From assembly GCF_030247195.1 (NCBI RefSeq), contig NC_080672.1, positions 309,225,115 to 309,289,114 on the forward strand: a DNA stretch of 64,000 nucleotides, in the 5' to 3' direction. The notes below the pieces were generated by a model. It had not been told where the DNA came from. It searched no databases and saw nothing but the letters and a program-made list of their open reading frames with translations. The stretch is from Topomyia yanbarensis. Taxonomy: Eukaryota; Arthropoda; Insecta; Diptera; Culicidae. Positions 23,363-35,284 of this stretch are shown here, piece after piece. The position numbers and the translations under genes were made by a program. Position 1 is the first letter of the stretch. Every line of letters starts with the position of its first letter.

Positions 23363-26135
23363 CCCAAGTAACAATCCAAATGCTAATTGGTTTTATTTAA
23401 GTTTTATGGTGGTTTTATCAGGGCACTACACAGTGAATCTGGTTTTAACATTGCTAATGAAAAGGGCATTTAGTTTTATATGCTTGACGGAGTTTAAGAG
23501 TGCTTCAAGAACTCTTGAAGAAATATCCATAAAACTACATTTTTCATAAGAGTAGTTAGTCTTATGAGCAGTTTTAAGAGACTCTTGAGCCTCTTCTTAA
23601 GACATCACTTTCCAACCTCCTTAAAACGAAAAGATAACTTTATGACATTCTTGTTGAAGCCTAATGTATCTTAAGAATGCTACCATAAAACCTTCTTAAT
23701 GCTTTAATCGAAGTGAAAATACTCTTGCATAAGAGCGTGATATAATAAACAAACAAACTGTAACGACTGACGGGGTATGTGACGTATCCCAACGGAGAAG
23801 CCGTGATATGTACCTCAATCATGTAGGGGAACTGGGGGTAAGACGGACATGTTAAGGATATACCCAAATAAAACATAGTAAAAGCATGTTTTTGTCAACA
23901 TGTAATACTCTATGTTGTAGCTCCATATGTTGGCTTTCGATTACCCAGAGGGATTATGTTACAAAAATCAACAAGTATCTTTTTTGATAGAAATAGAAAA
24001 CAAAGAAATATCTGCACTTTTTCCAGACTGCGGGTGAAACGGACATATGGTGGGGGTAAGACGGACATGTCGCCGAAATGATGATCACAATACAAAACAT
24101 TAAAGTATACTGTTTCTAACGGATGTTTTGGATAGTTTGTGGTTCTTCTTAATATATATGTTCAATTCAAGGTGAAAAATAACGTTTTGGTGTTCGATTT
24201 AAAGTTGAAGCAAATGATGTATTTTCTAATATAGTTTTTTTTCGCTGTCATAAAGAGGGCTATACAATCAGTTCCAATGATCAAGCACAATTTATATAAA
24301 ACTGGAAAGTTACATATTAAATACGCAATTGGTAACATCAGTTCCTCAAGTACACACAGCCAGAAAATGGGACCTGCACAAAGTCGTCTACCTTTTCCAG
24401 CTCCTAGCAATTCCGTATTCAACCTCGGTCACATTATCGTACATCTTGCGGTCTACTACATGTGAGACTTCAGCTAACATGATGGCTCTCCACGTTTGGC
24501 TGCTAGAATTTCGTTTCTACACGCGACATTCATATAAGGATGAATCAATAGAATTAATCAAGACTGGCCGTCTTGCCCCACCAGTACACATATTTTTTAA
24601 ACGCTTGCACTTATTTACTCGTATATAAACATACCTGTTATTTTCCACGAAGATGTCATTCAAGAGTTACATTATCGAAATAAAAGAAAAAATCCGTGAA
24701 AACATTGATTTTTTACTCGATAAACCTTAAAATCAGAGACGTAAAAATTACATCCGCTCGAAGATGCACTACGATTATCAATGGTTTGCTTAAATTTTTC
24801 GCGTTTAAAAATATTCAAGGCCTACTGAGTACTTCATTATTCAAGGATATCCCTAAAAAGAGGATACTCATATAATGCAATTGAACTTTATATGTTATAT
24901 GCCTAAAATAACCATGTGTCCGTCTTACCCCACCTGTCCGTCTTACCCACAGTTCCCCTATAAACAGCCAACTCGATGATTATAAATTATTCATTTAAAT
25001 TTGCAAATCTGTAGGTGCTGTACATATAATGAGATGTCGTTAGTTGTTCATATAGTTCTATTTGACATGCGTTGTTGAAATAAATCAACAATTTTTAAAT
25101 GGAATTGTAACTACCATAATAATTAATCAAAGACATTTTTATTTCAACATTGACATTTTCAATGTTAAATAGACTGGATTTATGACGATCTTCCATCTAA
25201 CGTTTCTGTCCTGAAAAATTTCTATTAGTTTTATTCAAGTCCAACAGCTCTTCTTTAAGTATAAATAAAAATGAATTTATCACGATCTTGAAAAACTCCT
25301 ATTATTCTTGAGCAAGAATAATTAGTTTTAATAAGATCTTATGGCGGTTTCAGTTAAATCCAATGACAAGTAATGGCGTCGTGGATATTTTTTACCGCTT
25401 CGAAATGGTAGTTATTAGGATAACAATTAAAATATTAACTTTTTTCATATCCTGAACTAATTCTCACTGATCGAAATGCATTTCTGAGCTAGAAAAATGT
25501 TTATGCATGCGTTTAATCCAAAATATGACAATTATGAACATTTACACATACTATTGAATTTTCGAAACGATTAATTATTTCCTATAAAAATCAATGTTTC
25601 AGAGATTGTTTCATGGCGCGTTGAATTTTTCGCACTTTTATATTGCATATTATCGGAAAACTGGCAATCGCATGCAGATTTTCTCAATTATGATCTTAAA
25701 AAGCTGGCCACTTATATTATCAATTTTTATTTGTAGGTATCCTTTTTGGTAAAGGAATATCATATGATGGATATATTTTTTCCCCAAGTTGATTCTTTTT
25801 GTCTATACACTAAGCTCTCTATCTAACAAAGCAGTTTCGTAGCGCACTAGAAGTGTTATTGAAGAAAATCATAAAACTATCAAGACTTATGGTAGTTTTA
25901 TATTAGTTTTAAGCAGTTCTTGAACACCACTTTAAGAATGTATTGATAAGACCTAAAAGTTTTAAGAAAACCTTGGAAAATTTTCTTGAGAACCATCTTA
26001 AGAATGGGCCTTTTTCGTCTTAAGAGGGGTTTATGGTTGTCTTATGGCAGCGTTGTAGAGTAATTAATTCGGTTTTACGAAGCTAATTTTGAAGATATCT
26101 TCAAGTGTACCATGAAACTAAATTTGTTACTTGGG
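23363..26135. mobile_element. TA-target element C, 2.77 kb including nested element B
   Basis: Perfect 12-bp inverted ends CCCAAGTAACAA / TTGTTACTTGGG are bordered by TA (23361-23362 and 26136-26137). Subterminal regions on both sides carry inverted, diverged 'cttaaga', 'gttttatggt' and 'cttgaagaa' blocks. Without the nested element B it is about 1.64 kb. No transposase is visible. The end sequence resembles those at 36961-37127 and 48228-48467 (CCC(A/G)AG(C/T)AA), suggesting one mobilising system. Confidence 0.75.
23826..24958. mobile_element. TA-target element B with repeated GGGGTAAGACGGACA motif (1133 bp)
   Basis: The left end GGGGAACTGGGGGTAAGACG and the right end (inward) GGGGAACTGTGGGTAAGACG are bordered by TA (23824-23825 and 24959-24960). 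The motif (G)GGGTAAGACGGACA occurs at about 23834, 24032 (variant) and 24052 forward, and at 24565 (variant), 24917 and 24935 reverse. The GGGGAAC head is shared with elements A1/A2 although the internal motif differs. It sits inside element C. Confidence 0.8.
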
Positions 26136-26137
26136 TA

Positions 26138-27269
26138 ATGGATTTGCGATCAACGCACTAAATATTACTGTATTTTGCCTTAAAAATGCTACCATATTTA
26201 AATCGTTACAATGTTTCGCATCTACCAAGTTGCGAAAATATTTAAATTAATTTTTTTTAAATTTATTTATTTTAAACAATTGAGTTTTTGGGCCAACATA
26301 GGGTTTAAACCTGTTACAATAACTTTTTAGAATTTCTTCAAATCCACATATTGTTTATATTTTATGATAATAGAATTCTTTGCTCGGGATTCTTTTCCGG
26401 CCCTTTCCTTGCTCAAAATTATATCATTTTTGGATTCCGCAGAACATTTTACTTTTATTTTATGATTTTGATTTTGAAATGATTTTGCGGAAAATATAAT
26501 TTTCTGCTAAAATGTGGACCACTGCTCCTATGTGTTTTTCAAGAGAGAATCTGTCGATCGTGTTTAAACTCGTAATTTTCAAAGGAACTAAAAACTAAAA
26601 CAAATCATATTGAGCTAAAATTGTTCGAAGAAACCATAGAACAATGATAGAATTTTGAATGTAACATTAGTTACAAAGAAACCTCAAGCAAAAATATATT
26701 CCGAAGAAAAAAAAAAAATGAAGGAAACGATTTGCTTTGTAAATTTTTAGACCCCTTAATACCAATGCGAAAATGGCTAAATGGTCTCTTCGAAGCATTT
26801 CATTGACGTTACAAGTCCGTTCCTCTAGCAGTGTGTGCTCACTGATTTAACCTCCTAAATGTATGTATGTTTTGAGCTAGAAAAATTACCTAAAAAATTC
26901 ATCAAAAAAGTTTTTAAAAAATGTTCTAGACCCCCCGATAGAACATTTCAAAGTTATGCTCTGATGAAAGAGGAGCATCTAAGCTTTCGATTAGTGAGTA
27001 TTTTGGCGAAACTGATTTTTTTGTTTAAATATTTTCTACTAGAGACACCGTGGGACCTCCAAATTTCGTAAAAATACTATTCACAGTTCTACATGTAACA
27101 TTTTAACGAAATCAAAGCGGCTGTGTCAATCTGGGTTATAAATTTAGTTAAATTAATACTAAATACACTAGAAAACTATGGTGTATTTGTGTTTTAATTG
27201 ATGTCAGAAGAATTCTCTTTAAGAACCAATACCGAGTTTTCAATCAAATTTCCATAAATCGATAAATAT
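26138..27269. other. No gene recognised
   Basis: AT-rich sequence; the 70-codon frame at 26859-27071 has no identifiable domain. Confidence 0.45.
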
Positions 27270-27434
27270 TCACGCTTGTCCGTCTTACCCACCTTAGGTG
27301 TCCGTCTTTCCAGCATTGTAGACGACATGCAAGATCTAGAGTCAAATTTTCTAATCGAAAATAAACACGGAATTCCTATAGTTTTTAAAGAATGGTAGCA
27401 AACCTTAATCTGTCCGTCTTAGGCACAATCTCCC
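27270..27434. mobile_element. Right-end fragment of a B-like TA element
   Basis: Two GTCCGTCTTACCC-type motifs (about 27279 and 27300) and a third (about 27411) lead to CTCCC|TA at 27430-27436, matching the right end of element B. Reading inward it begins GGGAGATTGTGCCTAAGACG. No left end was found, so it is a truncated or rearranged copy. Confidence 0.55.
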
Positions 27435-27436
27435 TA

Positions 27437-29820
27437 CTGATTCATCCATTGGATTTGAGAGCATTCCGTTCCGTGGCAAGCAGAGGTCCGACAAAAATTT
27501 TGAACAAAAGTGTTGAATATAACATACAGATTTTGTCATGACAAGTCCCCCATCGTAAAGTAAAATAAACTAGGAAATGGTTAGTTTTAAATAGGTTAAA
27601 CTCTTGAAAGCAGTCAAAACTTGCAAACAGCATTTTTCGTATAAGAGATGGTATATTATACAGGTGCAATATCAGTATACCTCCGACACTCAAACTTGGA
27701 TATAAACAGCTTATCTCTTTATCTCACTGCACGGATGCAAAAGCGTAACATTTTCAAATTTGTAATTCAAACACATAATGCGGATTGCGCTTCCTTGAAA
27801 ATAGGTCAAGGAAAGCGGCTTCACGCAATGCCGAGTAATGCCAAATGATATCATTTTCCTACGTATGGTGTGTACAGTTCGAGAAAATTATATAGAAGCT
27901 ACATAGGTTAAAGTGCCTATTTTCACCATATTAACGAGAGTGCCCCACTAGTTCATTAATTACTCGGCCTATAATTAAGGGAAGGCGTACAAATTGGCAT
28001 CAACAGATTTACTTCGTTGTTAAGAACCAAGATAATAACACAAATGCCCTCAAAATGCCGAAATTCTTGTGTTCGAGCGCAACTCGAATCGAGTGTCCTT
28101 ATTGTTGCACTACCACTTGGCTCACTGCGTTGAACAAAGTTGGCAGTCGCTGCTCTAACCAACGGCTTCAAAAGGGCAGAATGGTAATAGTAACATGGCG
28201 AAAATAGACCCATCACTCTAGGTCCTGTTCATGTGAAAATCACCGCAGAAGAAAAAGGTCACCCAGTTGAAATGATGTCACTTGTTTGTACAGATACGCG
28301 TCAAGCCACAAAGCATTTCACGTAGATGTAAGTCGTTGTGAGAAAAAATGTAACGAAATACCAATTTTCTTGTTTTAGAGATAAAAATACAGAACGTACT
28401 AATTGAGGTAGAGCCAAATAAAGGAACATGCAGCACCAGTTGACTACTTTGAGACTAATACAGCCTTTTAGCTGAAAATTAGTCGGTATGCAATATGCTT
28501 GTTTGCAATCAAGATTGCATCCTTGAGCAAATACATTAGTTATGTACCTTTCAGTTGAACATGCATCCGACTCAAACACTCGTGTAGTCAACGCTCGTTC
28601 CTATTGCGGCGTGGAAAAATGTAATCACAATCATGACGCCGGCCGAGAACGCAAATTGAAATGCAGTGCTCGAACACGGATGCTGGAGAGGCCGCAGGAA
28701 CAGGAAAATCTAACGGAAAACCACAACTACGAGTGAAATCTCGGAGAAATTATCATTGTCGAACAGCACTTGTTAGCACGAGAAAATTCAGTCACGTCTT
28801 TAGTTTTCCTATTGGCGGTTTGAGTTAATTTAAATTCTCAAACCACACCGTACAATCATTTATAACCGTCCCTCAGGAAGAGCCCGGCTGATAAACATGG
28901 GAGTAAACTTTTCTAAAAGTCAACCTTCACATTCGTCCTGAAAACTATAGTTCCGCAAGGAACAATTGCGGTCTCGGTGCAAGGTTGATTCAGTTGGAGT
29001 GCAAACATTTGTTCCACTTCCCAAAAGTCAAAGCAAACTAAATTAAAACGAATGTTTATCTTTCCCCCCTGGGAAACCACTGCACACTGGTCGATTTCGT
29101 TCGGATTCGTACTCGGAACTATTTCACCATTTGTTGAAAATCCCGATTTGAGCTTCAAGTACTAAAACGATGACAATGTTATAAATTAGTAATTATATTG
29201 AATCCATGGTTTCCGGTTTCTACTCTGAACCAACGAAACTTTTGCGCCATGGAGCCTGTTTATCTTGACACAAAAACTAATCCAATTAGCATTCTCCAGA
29301 CGCCATTACCAGACTAAAAAACTCCTGTAACACTTTCACCCGCCGGACTGTTGGTGGGCGTTTAAAGGATTCAAGCAACAACTTCCGCACAGTGCCGACG
29401 ACAACAGAATGCTCTCGGCACGATTCACACTCACTTTGAAAGTTTTCCATCGTTGCCGCGCTGGAGGGTCACCACCACGACACCCGAAACTTGAACCGAT
29501 GAGATTCATACCTTAGGCGCGGTAGTCCTGTGAAATCATGTCAGACACCGGCTGCTAGCGCAGAATTGGTCCGTTTACCACAAACACCGAACCGGCCAGA
29601 CCGGACCGGACCGGATCGGACAGAGCCAAATTACCGGCCGAATGCAAAGAAATGGAAATAATTGCCCACATAGATTTAATGGTATTATCGCACGGAATGT
29701 GCTGTTAATGCCGCTAGCCCATGGGAGAGATCAAAATGATAGCTTGTACGAATTAAATTATGTTGCACCTGGGGAACATATGGATGATGCAGTTGACTTA
29801 CGAAATGATTAGCATTAACT
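27437..29820. other. No gene recognised; GC-richer from ~28500 to 29650
   Basis: No transposon or conserved protein is recognised. Base composition rises from about 28500, with a short GACCGG repeat near 29600. Several 60-96-codon frames occur on both strands without motifs (28542-28736 plus, 28913-29158 minus). It resembles the blocks at 9500-11790 and 43180-45130 and may be non-repetitive host DNA. Confidence 0.4.
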
Positions 29821-30257
29821 TTAGGGGAGTCCGGGGTTAGTTGGCGGTGCATTATTTTTCAAATTTTTTATTAAAATTTTTAGTTCTTTTACAAGTATTA
29901 TTTATGGTGTATAAACTTTAGTATTTATATAGCAAATAAAATGACAATTATATGTTGGTTTCTTCCTCCGCGAACAGTTGAATAAGGTGCCGATTGTTAT
30001 GTTATCATTATTCGCGCGCTTTGTTAAGCTAACCAAAGCGCTTTTTAAAGGGTACAAAATAAGCACTACCGGAATACCTGAAACAACTGGCTTTGTATGT
30101 CGAATATACAATCGATGACGGTCATTTTTACGCCAATTACTGAAACAAGACTGAAGACAATAAGAACGAAAAGAAACCAACTTGTCACCTTTTACGTCAA
30201 TAAACTAGCTAGAATATATTTTTACTCATGAAGATGTGGTTAACATGACAATCAATA

Positions 30258-32762
30258 CACAGTGGTCCAGGAAGCGAAATTAGCGGGAAGCAATTGATTA
30301 CGCTTTCATCTTTGGATTTCGAGTTTTGATGTCTTAGAAACGTTTATTGTTTGTAACAAACCGCATCTTTTGGCTGAAACGGTTTTAGGGTGGTCCTTAA
30401 AATGTCAAAGTTGTAGAAAAATATTTCAAATTTCAGTGGAGGTAGAATGATACTTTCTTCTGCAATATTCTAGAACAATCAATTTTGAGCAACTTTGTTG
30501 AAGATTTCAACTTTGTACCTCAATTAGTTTTCATTTTATAGTGAGTTCCATGTCATAACATATGTTGTCTCTAAAAAAAAACATTTTTTTCCTTACAGTT
30601 TTTCAGTGTGATTTTTCTCACAAAAGTACTCTTCTGTGTACTTTTAGAGCATGATAGGGGGCAACTTTTGCTGGAGGAAGAAAAATTTTATCTTGTCTGG
30701 TTCAAAAGTTATACATAATTTCCACTGAAAAATACGCTCTTTTCAAATGTCAATATCTCAAAGGGGGCAAGCGAAAATAAATAATTTTGATTGCATTTGA
30801 AAGGTTGTACTTGTGCCTACAATATATTAATAATTGAAGAACGCTTTTTCGTCTTTCTCAAATAAATCAAATTTAAGAAAAAGCATTTTTGCATATATTT
30901 CTACAGTGCTCATATAAAAAAAATATTTGTTTTACGCAGATTATATGATTTTTTGCCAATACTTTTCAAGGACCACATACATTTGCAGGCTTTTCATATT
31001 GCTGATAGTGTAATGACCATATTTTGGGCCTGTTCGTTAGGGTGCCGCACTATATCATCAATTGCTCGACCTATGTACAATCGTTGAAATGTATATGTAA
31101 TGCGTTAGGGTCAATATTTGCTTTATTCCTGAGAACCTGTAAATTAAAGATAAACTTGTATACGAGCGCAATAGAAACTAGAATCGCCTTCCTCTTACTT
31201 CCACCCCACCATACCACCAACAATAATGGAGCCAGCGAATACCAAATATACACTGGAGTCTTTTACGCGCGTCTTCCCTGCGTAAAGGAACCTTATACTA
31301 TGTTCACACTACAGAGTTAAAACACGTTATAATAATTAGCAACAAGAAAAATGTCATCAAGAAAGCGTTAAAACACGTTTTAACTCGTAGTGTGAACGTA
31401 GTATTAGTGTACATACATATATAGTAATAGTTGTATTCGCGCATTTCTCTGTTTCATCTTCGTCGGTGAAGCTTTGATCATACCTATTAATTTTTGTGGT
31501 TAATGGTTATGTTTGATGATTTAAAATCCACAATAAGCACGTCTTTTAAAGATGTCTAATAGCAGAAAGCGTTACCAAACATTTTAGCTACCATGAGTCG
31601 AACTCTCATCAGTTCCCCATTTGATAATCAAAATCATGCTTAGTTTTAGTATTGCACATGATGCATTCAAGCGCTTAGCAGAGTGGTTTACCAAAACTGC
31701 GATAGTTTTTGAACATGTGTGTGATTTTAATTGCAACTTGTTTGAAGATAAGAAGTTAATCAAAACAAACTTCAATGACAGCTTGTTGGTCACAAAGCCA
31801 AACAATCAATATATATCTATGCACCAAATCAAATTTCAGTGAATGATACCGACATACATCTTCGTATATATCTGTGATTTAAATCTGTGGATCGGACCAT
31901 ATCTGCATTTCAAAAAGCTTGTAAATGTGTGAAGTTTTTAAGAAATTTTGGCGATGATTGGAAGCAAATTATAGGTCGTCATTAGTGGTATAGAGCGGCA
32001 TCCTAAAGAATAGGCCCAAAATAGGGTCATTACCCTATCTACAATATGAAACCTGCATTCTTGAAAAGTCTTGGCAAGAATTCACAGAATCTGCGTAAAA
32101 CAAATATTTTTTTTATATGAGCGCTGTAGGAATGTATGCAAAAATGCTGCTACGTAATTTTGGTTTATTCGAGAAAGACAAAAAAGCGTTCTCCATTTAT
32201 TTAATATATTATAGACACAAGTAGAACCTTTCAAATGCAATCAAAATTATAAATTTTCGTTTGCCCCCTTTTGAGATATCGAAATTTGAAAAGGGCGTTT
32301 TTTTCAGTGAAAATTATGAATAACTTTTGAACCAGACAAGATAAAAATTTTCTTCCTTCAGCAAAAGTTGCCTCCTATCATGCTCTAAAAGTACACAGAA
32401 GAGTAATTTTGTGAGAAAAAATAGACTAAGAAACTGTTAGGAGAAAACTGTTTTTTTAGAGACACCCTATGTTATGACATAGAACTCACTATAAAATGAA
32501 AACTATTTGAGATACAAAGTTAGAACCTTCAACAAAGTTTCTCAGAATTGATTGTTCTAGAATATTGCAGAAGAAAGTATCATTTTATCTCAACTAGAAT
32601 GTGACATTATTTCTACAACTTTGGCATTTTAAGGACCACCCTAAAACCGTTTCAGCCAAAAAATCACAAACAATAAGTGCTTCTAAGACACCAAATCTCT
32701 AAATCTAAAGGTGAAAGCGTAATTAATTGTTTCCCGCTAATTTCGCTTCATGGTCCACTGTG
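30258..32762. mobile_element. 2.5-kb long-inverted-repeat element L, Transib-like ends
   Basis: The left end CACAGTGGTCCAGGAAGCG and the right end (inward) CACAGTGGACCATGAAGCG lead into arms about 800 bp long (30258 to about 31078 and about 31955 to 32762) that align throughout, for example AAATTAGCGGGAA and TTTTGGGCCTATTC. Flanking 5-mers are CAATA (30253-30257) and CAATG (32763-32767). CACAGTG ends plus a 5-bp target are features of Transib elements, but the duplication is imperfect, so the assignment is tentative. The centre has no transposase and carries MITE M. Confidence 0.65.
31298..31401. mobile_element. TA-target foldback MITE M (104 bp)
   Basis: Inverted ends CTATGTTCACACTAC and GTAGTGTGAACGTAG are bordered by TA (31296-31297 and 31402-31403). 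The arms continue through GAGTTAAAACACGTT on the left and AAACACGTTTTAACTC on the right. It is non-coding and lies in the unpaired centre of element L. Confidence 0.8.
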
Positions 32763-32809
32763 CAATGATATAGTGCATGCACTTCATCAAAGCATATGAA
32801 AATATTCAA

Positions 32810-33375
32810 TACAATGAGAACAATTAATTTAATTGATTTAATGGACTTAAAGTAAGCCAATGAATATGACAATAAAATAACTGTTCTTCGTGCTGATATG
32901 ACTGCCGTAAATTGGTAAACTGGCTTCGATTCTTCTCGCAAACTCTCTATTCTCAACCTTCATACATAATTCAACATTTATATTTCACTCAGACAACAAA
33001 ATGAGTATTCCCCACGCACATTAAATGCCCAGTGGATTAGTTTCCTGGTTGGTTAAATATACATTAAACAATCAAAGAAATTAGTGTGAACAGTCCAAAG
33101 AAGCGTCAGCTCGATTGGCATTAACCAGCGGATATCTGTTCCCTTACAATGCCATCAAATGAAAGACATTTAAAATAACATCAAAAAAATGTTCAATTCT
33201 GAATATAATAAATGAAGATTACTTAATTATTTGCTATAAAATAAGATCGAAAAATTCGTTGCATAACCAAGGTGGTTTATTTTCAAAGATAGCACTGTTG
33301 ATGAATCACCTTATAAAATAAATCAACTTATAAGATGATAAGGGACGCGGACGAAAATAGCTGACCACTCGGTCT
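32810..33375 (+). repeat. Dispersed repeat family D, copy 2
   Basis: Collinear with 20990-21370 and, in reverse, 60505-61010. It includes 'taagccaatgaatatgaca', 'tgttcttcgtgct', 'tggtttattttcaaagatag' and 'gacgcggacgaaa'. Its similarity to copy 3 begins further upstream than copy 1 does. Non-coding; ends undefined. Confidence 0.65.
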
Positions 33376-33684
33376 ATAAATATATGTATCGCGTAAATGA
33401 GACAAAATGGCACGTCAGATTATAAGCAATAAAAAGATAAAAAATAGCTACAAAATTTCTGATAAATTGTATTAGATATCTTTTCAATAAAACTTTAATC
33501 GATACTAGCCATTCTTTAGATTTGAACCCAAACCAAGATGATCAAGAAAAAGATTCTTTGACTTTATAGTGAATTCCAGAATTAAATACAATTTCATTGC
33601 TTATATTATTATCAATTTGATTAACTCTTCTTTCCCAGAGAAGCATTGAATTAGGTAGTTGCTAATGATATACGACAGAGGTTC

Positions 33685-34848
33685 AACGTTTGGCTGCCGG
33701 AGTTCAAGTTGCTTTTTTGTTATTCGGGTTATTTATATTAATAAAACAAATAATACATCTTTAAAACATTCTCTCAGCCCGCTGCCCGGAACTATTAACA
33801 CTTTGGTATACTTAATAACAAATTTCCCCCATCACTCGATACCTGTGTGCAAAATATTCCTCAGTCTTTAGTAGCGACATGTATCGGACTAACATTCCTT
33901 CCTTCCCCATGTGGACATGGCCGGCGCACAGAGGAGTAACTAGAACAAATTCTTGGCCAAAAACCAAAATATTTTTTTCGATTTTTTTGTTTCGTTATAT
34001 TTTTTTTACATACCTAAGAACCTACTGTATAGAGTGGCAAAATTAGGAGTATATCAAAAATTGTTAAAGAATTTTTGCATGTATGCCCAATGGTGATATT
34101 TTAAGGGATATTTTAATCGTTTTCGTTATATATTCAGCAAAATCGCTTTCTAGTGATGATGACTGTATTAAATAAGATAATATTATTACAAACGTAGTTC
34201 AACACAACCGTTTGTTTAACTTCAGCTTAAAACTAACTAAAAAAAGTAAACTTGCTGTGTATTGCACCAACTTTAAAAAATAACTTGTTTTAAAATTTTA
34301 TTCCAAATTTGAATTATAAAAAAGTTACATTATACGGCTAGATACGGCAAAATTGCTGAAGCATTATTACAATATAAGATTTCAGCTATACAAAAAATAT
34401 TCGAATTCTTTCGATCTTGTCCGATCCACCAATCCCAAGCGATTTGAAAATATTGAAATTTTGACTAATTTGAGTTACACCGAAATGCTGTAGGGCCAAA
34501 TATTATGTTTGCCAACATGTAACTCTATGAAAATATGCACAGGCGTCCCTTTTCTTCTCCCTTTCCCACTGATCAAATGTTTATGCAACTGGAAAAATAA
34601 ATGTATTCACAAAGATCACCTAGAAATTACTAGTATTTGAAAGGATATAGAAAATTGGCCTCTGCACTGGTAGGTGGGTAGATGCCAAATTGTTCCAAAA
34701 ACTAGTAATTGTCTATTTTTAGTTCATATTAAGGCATAATAACAAGAATTGCAGCAGCAAATAATTTTGGCCAGGATTCGACCCCAATTACTCCTCTGTG
34801 CGGCGTCGATATTGATCCATGTCACGGGCGATAACTTTTGATTATGCC
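33685..34848 (+). repeat. Retroposon family E, copy 1 (3' part), interrupted by element F
   Basis: 33685-33926 plus 34801-34848 match the 3' region of the retroposon at 60007-62357: 'ggagttcaagttgctt', 'agcgacatgtatcggac', 'taacattccttcctt', 'ggcgtcg(a/g)tattgatc' and 'cgggcgat'. It decays into a TTATGC-like tail. Element F (33927-34800) lies exactly between the two halves. The 5' portion of the family is missing. Confidence 0.7.
33927..34800. mobile_element. Transib-like non-autonomous element F (874 bp), 5-bp target CGGCG
   Basis: Ends CACAGAGGAGTAACTAG and, inward from the right, CACAGAGGAGTAATTGG are exactly bordered by CGGCG (33922-33926 and 34801-34805). The paralogous E copy near 62190 reads GGCCGGCGTCGG with a single CGGCG, i.e. 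it represents the empty site. CAC-starting ends with a GC-rich 5-bp duplication match Transib-superfamily habits (established knowledge). No transposase is encoded. Confidence 0.75.
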
Positions 34849-34849
34849 A

Positions 34850-35284
34850 ATTCCAGAATTTAAGATAACAAGATGACTATTTATGCACAGCGATAGTTTA
34901 CGACAACTTTCTCGCAAGCCTAACCATCAACCTACCCACTATGTAAAAAATATTAAAATTTTGTTTTTTGTTATGTATAATACTACTTTAATAAATTGGG
35001 TTTTTACCGTTTCGATTTTATTTTCTCTCGCGTTATCATTCACATCTACATATTTCATAATCGCGGCAGCATTCTAGCTTTTCACGGCTGAAGGTTCATG
35101 TTTATTTCTTGTCCTTGTCTTGGCGTACCCACCGTCTTCGGCGTTCGCTTCTTTTTTGATGGTACAGGTTTTTGGCTTGGAGATACTGGGTGCGATCGTC
35201 GCTGAGTGAATACTTGTTACCGCCGTGGTGTAGCGTCTCGTTGTAAAAGTGGTACGTAGGAATTTGCCTGCAAAAATATTCTGA
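34850..35284. other. No gene recognised
   Basis: AT-rich, with no protein similarity. The 88-codon minus frame 35074-35340 is basic and low in information and overlaps the start of the next repeat block. Confidence 0.4.

Noticed and set aside
20990..33375. Family D as LTRs of a retrovirus-like element
   Set aside because: No TG...CA ends, primer-binding site or gag-pol frames between copies, and copies are in mixed orientation.
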